From Candidatus Aminicenantota bacterium (GTDB lineage Bacteria; Acidobacteriota; Aminicenantia; JAMOAD01): 51,505 nucleotides of DNA. The DNA is taken from assembly GCA_027061995.1 (NCBI GenBank), contig JAMOUT010000033.1, forward strand, positions 1 to 51,505. Reading direction: 5' to 3'. Position 1 is the stretch's first letter. Each line of letters starts with the position of its first letter. Position numbers and translations under genes: made by a program. Positions 46,082 through 51,505 of this stretch are shown here, piece by piece. The notes beneath the pieces were generated by a model that worked only from the letters and a program-made list of their open reading frames with translations, was not told the DNA's origin and did not search any database.

Positions 46082-46882
46082 TTAATAAACAATTATACCC
46101 GCATACCCGACAACACTGTCAGGATCACCCGAAGCATCTCCCGAAGTTGCATATTTTATCAATTTGGCATTATTAACTCGCTCTTTTACTATTTCAAGCA
46201 TCATTGTTGTAGGTGCAACTCCGCACATGGAGATTCTCTTATCTTTTACCTTATGCCATAATTCTTCGGGATTTACGGATAATATTTGCTCAATGGCAAT
46301 AAAATCAAGCTTTTTGGCTTCTTCAGCCGAAACATAATGACTAAAATCAGTGCTTGCCACTATAAGAACTTCTTTATTATATTCATTTATAGCATTTATA
46401 ATCCCTTTTGCCAAAATCATAATCTCTCTCAGTTCATAGCCCATTAATGATACGGGAACAATATTAAAGTCTTCTTTAAAATATTGTAAAAAAGGTAATT
46501 GCACTTCAATTGAATGTTCATACATATGGGAGGTATCATCAATTTGAATGAAGGGGGAATATTTGATTATCATATCAGTTAACTCTTTATTAACGGGAAC
46601 CTTTCCCAAGGGAGTTTCCCAAAAATCAGCACCCGATAAAGAATAAAATCCCCCAAAACCATTATGGTTGGGTCCCAAAATCAAAACAGTTTCCGGTATA
46701 TCTATATAACTATATACTTTTGCCGCTATATCTCCCGAATAAAAATATCCCGCATGCGGGGAAACAACTCCTTTTGCTTTATATTTTTTTTCAACATCAA
46801 TTGATTTAACCCTTATGGTTTTTTTTAGTATTTCAGGGTCATCAGGGTAAAATTTACCTGCCGCCACAGGTTGTCTTATCAT
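46082..46882 (-). CDS. Memo-family protein (AmmeMemoRadiSam system protein B)
   Basis: This 266-residue protein has the MEMO1 fold, related to extradiol dioxygenases. Metal-site residues lie in VVSPHAGYFYSG, LILGPNHNGFGGFYS, YEHSIEVQLPFLQYF and VASTDFSHYVSAEEA, with a conserved cysteine in MCGVAPTTMML. Full length. In many bacteria and archaea it neighbours AMMECR1 and a radical SAM gene; neither is found here. The function in prokaryotes is unknown. It lies 13 nt after the DUF4412 gene. Confidence 0.93.
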   Translation of the reverse strand: MIRQPVAAGKFYPDDPEILKKTIRVKSIDVEKKYKAKGVVSPHAGYFYSGDIAAKVYSYIDIPETVLILGPNHNGFGGFYSLSGADFWETPLGKVPVNKELTDMIIKYSPFIQIDDTSHMYEHSIEVQLPFLQYFKEDFNIVPVSLMGYELREIMILAKGIINAINEYNKEVLIVASTDFSHYVSAEEAKKLDFIAIEQILSVNPEELWHKVKDKRISMCGVAPTTMMLEIVKERVNNAKLIKYATSGDASGDPDSVVGYAGIIVY

Positions 46883-46895
46883 TTTTTCTCCGTTC

Positions 46896-47600
46896 TTACT
46901 TCCCTCCCAAGCCCATTTTAGGCTCTGTTTTTGTAAATCCCGATAAGTTATAATTAAATATTGAGGAGGGAATCTTCATCTCTTTAAATTTCAGAAGTTT
47001 TGTTGTGGTTTTCATATCCATCCCCATAAAACTCATTGTAGTAATTGTTTCTACGGGAAAACCTTTTATCTTTTTATACTCGGGGTTATTAATCATTGAA
47101 TCAAAATCCTCTTTACTCATCATCATCTTGGATACTTCCGCATATAGTTCTTTAGGGATATTTACTTTTGTTGAATACCAACTTGTTGTTTTTATCCCGA
47201 ACATATCCATTATAACTTTATAACAAGGATACTCATTTATAACCTTTTTTTCACCGGTTAAAGTGATTTTAATCCCCTTGTTTTGAGATTTCATCATCTG
47301 CTTAACCATCTTCATCCCCATTGAAACCATTTCTCTGAATTGATCAATAGTCATCTCGGAATATGTTTTTTTATCAGGCTGAATATTCATAATATGATTT
47401 TTTGCAAGATCAATAATAATTATTGATTTCCCATTATCCACCCTTATCTTTCCGTTTGTTACCCATGTTATACTTGTAACAGTTTTTTTACCCTGGGGTC
47501 CCGAATTAACACTCAGTTGTTCATAATAATAACCTGCAAAGATAAAAGATGTTGATACTAATAAAATTAAAACAAATAATAGAATTCTGTTTTTTTTCAC
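46896..47600 (-). CDS. Secreted DUF4412-family protein
   Basis: This 234-residue protein has a signal peptide (ILLFVLILLVSTSFIFA). Its beta-rich body fits DUF4412: TSITWVTNGKIRVDNGKSI, NIQPDKKTYSEMTIDQFREM and ETITTMSFMGMDMKTTTKLL. Members of this lipoprotein-localisation-like fold are periplasmic and of unknown role. It overlaps the DUF1232 gene by 4 nt and precedes the Memo gene by 13 nt, so the three are one operon. Confidence 0.85.
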   Translation of the reverse strand: MKKNRILLFVLILLVSTSFIFAGYYYEQLSVNSGPQGKKTVTSITWVTNGKIRVDNGKSIIIIDLAKNHIMNIQPDKKTYSEMTIDQFREMVSMGMKMVKQMMKSQNKGIKITLTGEKKVINEYPCYKVIMDMFGIKTTSWYSTKVNIPKELYAEVSKMMMSKEDFDSMINNPEYKKIKGFPVETITTMSFMGMDMKTTTKLLKFKEMKIPSSIFNYNLSGFTKTEPKMGLGGK

Positions 47601-48163
47601 TTTTCCTCCTTTTTTACCGTTCTTTTTTTTATCTTTTTTTTCGGTAATGCTTTTTTTGTTCTTTTTTTTGTTGAGCCTGCCTCTTTTTTCTTGGTGTTTT
47701 CGGTTTTTGTTTGCTCTTTCCCCTTTGCATCAACAAACCTGACTATCCTTTCCCAAAGTCCGGAACCAAGGTATTCATCCACTTTGGATATAATTTTCTC
47801 TATAGTTATAACCAAATCCTCCTCTCCGGGCCAATATTTTTTCACTTTTTCCTCACCTGCGCTTTTTATAACTTTCTTTATCACATATGCTGATAGAGCT
47901 ATGTCATCAAGATAACCTATAGGTCCTATAATCCCCTCGGGTAAAAAATCAAAAGGGGATATGAAATACAAAAGAGCAAAACCCACGAGGACTCTATCCT
48001 CTGCGGGGATATCGGGATCAAGCGATAATTTCCATAACAGATAGAAAAAATCGGGTGCAGCAAGTATATATTCCACGATTTTACGGTTTTTAAACCCTTT
48101 GTTTTCAACCCAAACTAATATTTTTTTTCTCAGATTAAGATAAAACGCTTCTTTTTTGTCCAT
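47597..48163 (-). CDS. DUF1232 (YkvA-like) protein with lysine-rich tail
   Basis: This 188-residue protein has a DUF1232 domain at about 50-100 (DIPAEDRVLVGFALLYFISP; FDFLPEGIIGPIGYLDDIAL), a short membrane-associated module. Residues from about 148 onward are almost all Lys, Arg, Thr and Glu (GSTKKRTKKALPKKKIKKRT), resembling histone-like tails that bind nucleic acid or acidic lipid. The function is unknown. It is the first gene of the operon, with GGAGG before the ATG and a promoter 28-56 nt upstream. Confidence 0.87.
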   Translation of the reverse strand: MDKKEAFYLNLRKKILVWVENKGFKNRKIVEYILAAPDFFYLLWKLSLDPDIPAEDRVLVGFALLYFISPFDFLPEGIIGPIGYLDDIALSAYVIKKVIKSAGEEKVKKYWPGEEDLVITIEKIISKVDEYLGSGLWERIVRFVDAKGKEQTKTENTKKKEAGSTKKRTKKALPKKKIKKRTVKKEEK

Positions 48164-48190
48164 TTTCCGCCTCCTTATTTGGCTATTTTT

Positions 48191-48219
48191 ATAATAAATT
48201 AAATTAAGCTTTAAGTCAA
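48191..48219 (-). promoter_or_regulatory. Sigma-70-type promoter of the DUF1232-DUF4412-Memo operon
   Basis: On the minus strand TTGACT (48214-48219), a 17-nt spacer and TATTAT (48191-48196), 28-56 nt upstream of the 48163 start codon. Confidence 0.65.
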
Positions 48220-48338
48220 GATTTTTTTTAATTCCACCGGATTTTTAAAAAATAATTAAGCAAGAGAATTATCTATAATTATCTACTTTTTGCCCATCAA
48301 TTTTAGAATATAATGATAATAAGGGTAAGCTGCATTTT

Positions 48339-49520
48339 TTATTTATTATTTCCCTCTTTTAAGAAAATTTCCTTAGGTTTTTTCACTCTGTATTCTGTAA
48401 ATAAAATTCCTTTATCTGTCTCTTTAAGATAACCGAGATGTCCGTCGGTTAAAATCATTAATTCTCCGAATTTAATTTTTTTCAAGGGATTCAAATGATA
48501 AATATAGTACCCCTTATTATCAAAAATATCAATAGAATTACTTAGATCTCTGCTTGGAATATAAACTGCAATATATCCTGAAGGTAAAACTTTTATCTTG
48601 GAAAAAAACATAAGTCTATTCGGAAGCTGCTTCAAAAATGCTCTTTTTAATTCCTTAGGAAGACCATCAAACCTTTTACCTATTTTTTCTTTATCTGTCT
48701 CTGACAGTGTTTTTCTCTTGCAAGTCCTACCGAATGAAAATTGCTTTTTTCCGTTAAGTTGAACTGCAAAAATTTTATATTCATTAGCAATTCCATAATA
48801 GATTATTCTGTTTTTCGCATCGTATGACCATTCAATGTTAGAATTTAATCCTGAAATCGAAATAGAATAAATTCCTTTGGTTATTTTTACGGTAATTATT
48901 CCCAAATCTTTCAAAGTCACATATTTTTTAATTAACCGTTCATCAATATTAAATAAACCGAAAGCTTTTTTATAAGGTGGTGTTTGACCTCTTTTATCAC
49001 TTTTAACCATCTCATAAAAAGATGCAATATATCTATTATCATCCACTGTTTCTATAGAAGAGTAAACTTGTTTAAGAGTTCTCTTTAAAACAGCTTTTCC
49101 TTTTTCATCAATTTTCATTATCTCTCTTGAATTTGATAGAAAAACGCCATTTTCAACTGGTTTGATATGGTCAACATATCTCATCTCACCGGGACCAAGT
49201 CCGTATTTACAAATCTTTCTTAAAAACTTGCCTTTCGGAGAGTATTTTAACACCATTGCTTTTTCGGGGACTACAAAATAATAATTACCTTTATCATCCT
49301 TTTCCACAATCTTTGCTCCGAGAGCTTCAATATTTGTTTTTGAAGGGTCAAAACTCAAAACTTTTTTAAGCCCAAGTTTAATATCCCCTTTCAAAGGTGT
49401 CGTTTGTTCGAGAAGATTGTTTTCAACGGTTTTTTCAATATGTTTTTTTGTGGTTTTACTTTTACAAGAAAACAAAAACAGAGTAAATAAAATAATAAAT
49501 AAAACGGATATTTTTTTCAT
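48339..49520 (-). CDS. Six-bladed beta-propeller lipoprotein
   Basis: This 393-residue putative lipoprotein (signal ending TLFLFSC, lipid cysteine about residue 19) is of the secreted propeller family. It has the hallmark FLRKICKYGLGPGEMRYVDH and repeated blades (YYFVVPEKAMVLKYSPKGKF; GYIAVYIPSRDLSNSIDIFD). It resembles the protein encoded at 26418-27383 and the partial gene at the window end. Such proteins probably bind carbohydrate or protein ligands at the surface. GGAGGG precedes the ATG, and just upstream of that lies the first copy of the interspersed repeat, so the repeat forms its 5' leader. Confidence 0.83.
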   Translation of the reverse strand: MKKISVLFIILFTLFLFSCKSKTTKKHIEKTVENNLLEQTTPLKGDIKLGLKKVLSFDPSKTNIEALGAKIVEKDDKGNYYFVVPEKAMVLKYSPKGKFLRKICKYGLGPGEMRYVDHIKPVENGVFLSNSREIMKIDEKGKAVLKRTLKQVYSSIETVDDNRYIASFYEMVKSDKRGQTPPYKKAFGLFNIDERLIKKYVTLKDLGIITVKITKGIYSISISGLNSNIEWSYDAKNRIIYYGIANEYKIFAVQLNGKKQFSFGRTCKRKTLSETDKEKIGKRFDGLPKELKRAFLKQLPNRLMFFSKIKVLPSGYIAVYIPSRDLSNSIDIFDNKGYYIYHLNPLKKIKFGELMILTDGHLGYLKETDKGILFTEYRVKKPKEIFLKEGNNK

Positions 49521-49526
49521 CTTCCC

Positions 49527-49807
49527 TCCTTTCTAAAAGCTTAAAGCCGTTCCTTCGGGCAGCCCCGCACCAAATTCTGAAGCTTAAAGCCTCGGAGCAT
49601 CGAAGCTTTAAAACCTTCAAGGCAGCTTTTCGAGCTATAAAGCTACCAAAGCTCTTAAGCTTCTGCAAAATTGAGCTGTTGGGGCTTTCAGTATTCGAAG
49701 CTCTTAGCTTTTGCAAAATCATGAAGCCTTCGAACTAAAAACATCTCTATCAGCTTTCGGCAATTTCAGCCCTCCGCTCTTGCAAAAGCTCGCACTATTT
49801 TGAAAAA
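49527..49807. repeat. Interspersed repeat, long copy
   Basis: The 65-bp core 49527-49591 matches 50703-50767 at 61 of 65 positions, all four differences being transitions. It is bounded inside by the 12-mer AAGCTTAAAGCC, which occurs twice. Homology to the second copy resumes after it (GGCAGCTTTTCGAGC, AAGCTTCTGCAAAAT) and ends near TTGCAAAAGCTCGCAC. This copy has additional internal AGCT/TTGCAAAA units. It fills most of the 351-nt gap between two genes. A minus-strand frame through it has no support. Confidence 0.8.
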
Positions 49808-49871
49808 TGGATTAGACGCTTTAGATAAAGCTATTAAGGTTCTCTTATTCTTTCTCTTTATCATTAGATAT

Positions 49872-50693
49872 TTAGTTAATTCCTTTAATTGCAAAGGGTA
49901 AATATTTTTCGTTCTTTTTGTATTCGCTTATAATGAGTTTCTTTAATTTGGGATTTTCCAACATCAAAACAAGAAAAGCTCCCTGAGTCCTTAAAAGTCT
50001 TTCTTTTTTATCAAGTCCGAGGTTAAGTTTTTTCACCCTTTTTAATACCTCGGAAATATTGTCCAGAATTCTGTTATTGCTTCGACGATCTTTGAAAATA
50101 GTATTTATAACAAAAGCCTCCACTTGTGGTAATCTCTCTTTTTCTGTCTCTCTGATCAAATTTATTCCTACGCAGAGGTGCATAATATATCGGTCTTTAA
50201 CTATGTTTGATATTGTAAAAAATTTTGTTGCAATTTCAATCACCCTATCAAGAGAAATAATTTTCTTCTTTTCAGCGGGAGCATTTTTATTAACATAATA
50301 ATACTCAAACTCTTTCAAAAGATTTACAAATTTTTTGTCATTTTTCAAGCTCTTAATAAATTCCTTTTTTAATTTTTCAGGATCGGAAATCCCTTTCAGT
50401 TTTTCATAATAATCCTTTTTTGCAAAGTTTACGAGAAGATAGTCAAGATAAATAGTATTGTTGTTGACTATTTTAGCATAAGGATCATTTTCAGGCAGTT
50501 TGACGACTCTGGTGGATAAGAACTCCTTTCCTTTAAATTTTAGCTTTTGAATGGAAAATATTTTATCAAAGCGATCAATAATAGAATCAGCACTTAAGAA
50601 ACTTACCATAACAAAAAACAAAAAGAATAAAACCAAAACCTTAAAAATTGAAATATTTTTTCCCTTCACCCGGGAAGTGTTAAAATTTTTCAT
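49872..50693 (-). CDS. Secreted protein of unknown function
   Basis: This 273-residue protein has an N-terminal hydrophobic segment after a basic start (VLVLFFLFFVMVSFLSADS), consistent with a signal peptide. The rest is helical and highly charged (YAKIVNNNTIYLDYLLVNFA; LLRTQGAFLVLMLENPKLKK), with no cysteines or catalytic motif I recognise. AAGGAGG lies 8 nt before the ATG. It sits between the two repeat copies and beside propeller genes, so it is probably part of a surface or periplasmic accessory set. I do not recognise the family. Confidence 0.7.
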   Translation of the reverse strand: MKNFNTSRVKGKNISIFKVLVLFFLFFVMVSFLSADSIIDRFDKIFSIQKLKFKGKEFLSTRVVKLPENDPYAKIVNNNTIYLDYLLVNFAKKDYYEKLKGISDPEKLKKEFIKSLKNDKKFVNLLKEFEYYYVNKNAPAEKKKIISLDRVIEIATKFFTISNIVKDRYIMHLCVGINLIRETEKERLPQVEAFVINTIFKDRRSNNRILDNISEVLKRVKKLNLGLDKKERLLRTQGAFLVLMLENPKLKKLIISEYKKNEKYLPFAIKGIN

Positions 50694-50702
50694 TTACTAT
50701 CC

Positions 50703-50855
50703 TCCTTTTTAAAAGCTTAAAGCCATTCCTTCGGGCAGTTCCGCACCAAATTCTGAAGCTTAAAGCCACAAGCCTCGAAGCCTCCGGGGCAGCTCTTTGG
50801 GCATAAAGCAATTAAAGCCCTAAGCTTTTGCAAAATCCCGCACGGTTTAAAAAAT
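50703..50855. repeat. Interspersed repeat, short copy
   Basis: This is the second copy: 65-bp core 50703-50767, then a shortened tail ending TTTTGCAAAATCCCGCAC. The left end (TTTTTAAAAGCTTAAAGCC, 50706-50724) is an imperfect inverted repeat of the segment 50814-50835, differing by one indel and two mismatches. As with copy one, it lies just upstream of the ribosome-binding site of a minus-strand gene, so it would be part of that gene's leader. Confidence 0.8.
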
Positions 50856-50891
50856 TCAGCATTCATAATTCATAATTATTAATCTTTCCTC

Positions 50892-51505
50892 CTATTTTAT
50901 TTTTTCCCGCGCGGATTTTATTTTTATTTTTGCTAATTTTTCATCTTTTTCATCATAATAGAACATACTTCCTCTATCAAACCATAAATCATTTCCCCTC
51001 AAAAAGCCTCTCATCAGATTTTCGCTTATTTCACCCTTTTTAAATCTTATTGATGTAATCTTATCCCCTTTTTCATTAAAAATATCCATCCTAACCTCCT
51101 CTTTGATTACAAGAGCTCCATTACTAAAATAAAAAATATTACTCCTTAAAATAATGATATTTCCCTTTTCGTTTACCATTAATAATCTGTAATAAGGCTT
51201 ATACTCAGGTAATAGTGTTCTTGTTTTATACTGTTTCCTTAATGCTTCGAGTATATCGATTCTACCTTTTCGGGAAAATTCTTCTTTATACATTTTATAA
51301 AAATATTTTCTTATCTTATCATTTATCTCCCCCCTTTTATATTCATTCTTGAAAACTCTGATTTTCTTTATTTTATAATCATATATTCTTATCTCCCTAC
51401 CCCAGTTACATGAAAATAATATTTTTTCATTATTAAGCTTTTTTAAGAAAAACGATTCTTTAAAAAATGAAGAAGAAAGTCTTCCTACAGCCCCTTTATT
51501 CTTCT
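50892..51505 (-). CDS. Partial gene, probable six-bladed propeller protein (5' end outside window)
   Basis: The frame is open to the window edge: codons upstream of the first visible ATG (51293) contain no stop up to 51505. About 204 residues are seen. The readable part is beta-rich and charged (FFLKKLNNEKILFSCNWGRE; YDYKIKKIRVFKNEYKRGEI; LLMVNEKGNIIILRSNIFYF) and ends REKIK. The strand pattern resembles the propeller proteins nearby, although the GxGPGEF hallmark is not in the visible part. No start, signal or promoter can be described. Confidence 0.65.
   Translation of the reverse strand, partial: KNKGAVGRLSSSFFKESFFLKKLNNEKILFSCNWGREIRIYDYKIKKIRVFKNEYKRGEINDKIRKYFYKMYKEEFSRKGRIDILEALRKQYKTRTLLPEYKPYYRLLMVNEKGNIIILRSNIFYFSNGALVIKEEVRMDIFNEKGDKITSIRFKKGEISENLMRGFLRGNDLWFDRGSMFYYDEKDEKLAKIKIKSAREKIK

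Noticed and set aside
49462-49722. 86-codon minus-strand frame through the long repeat copy
   Set aside because: It consists of translated repeat units and the start of the propeller gene in another frame, with no ribosome-binding site.
49527-50855. CRISPR array
   Set aside because: There are only two large copies with unequal interiors, no regular short repeat-spacer pattern, and no cas gene in the window.

Overview
The window is AT-rich, tightly packed bacterial chromosome with no phage, insertion sequence or CRISPR array that I can see. A TonB-dependent receptor, a secretin, a small outer-membrane barrel and periplasmic WtpA- and PAP2-type proteins indicate a diderm cell. An aldehyde:ferredoxin oxidoreductase (AOR) with a tungstate-type binding protein suggests anaerobic metabolism. 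Secreted six-bladed beta-propeller proteins and a cohesin-bearing secretin recall Aminicenantes/Acidobacteriota-like lineages, but the species cannot be fixed from sequence alone.

Layout. 1-2722 (+): the 3' part of a TonB receptor and a secreted protein with two degenerate sulfite-oxidase-type domains, ended by a strong terminator. 2815-8229 (-): a signalling operon of two receiver/coiled-coil proteins, a GAF-4xPAS histidine kinase and a receiver-HDOD protein. 8334-19311 (-): htpX, serS, pilC, pilB, pilM, pilN, pilO, a PilP-like gene, pilQ, an NtrC-type regulator and a small barrel protein, probably one long transcript starting at a promoter before htpX. 19500-26358 (+): AOR, mobA and a glycosyltransferase, then a RodZ-like protein, a conserved unknown, an NlpC/P60 lipoprotein, a LOG-like protein and truA, mostly with overlapping ends. 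26418-27780: a secreted propeller gene (-) and, divergent from it, a decayed DUF2202 ferritin-like gene (+). 27832-33839 (-): a flippase-like membrane protein, nrdR, hsp20, lon, a PAP2 phosphatase and wtpA. 34300-36336 (-): a chemoreceptor. 36773-43463 (+): pepD, a large M14 peptidase, tRNA-Glu, purH and a SpoU methyltransferase. 43460-45049 (-): a secreted SGNH hydrolase. 45259-45994 (+): tRNA-Arg(ACG), tadA, tRNA-Ser(CGA), tRNA-Ser(GGA). 46082-48163 (-): DUF1232, DUF4412 and Memo-family genes. 48339-51505 (-): secreted propeller and unknown genes separated by two copies of an interspersed repeat.

How they fit together. The pil block encodes the motor, inner-membrane alignment complex and secretin of a type IV pilus or related machine, with a sigma-54 activator at its end. 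AOR, MobA and WtpA form a scattered tungsten/molybdenum theme. The most striking locus is tadA. The deaminase that converts A34 of tRNA-Arg(ACG) to inosine sits directly behind that tRNA. Its reading frame has no stop codon before the next tRNA: it runs through all of tRNA-Ser(CGA) and ends inside tRNA-Ser(GGA), so tRNA maturation should cut the tadA message before its stop codon. Other notable items are the frameshifted DUF2202 remnant and the paired repeat in front of two secreted-protein genes.
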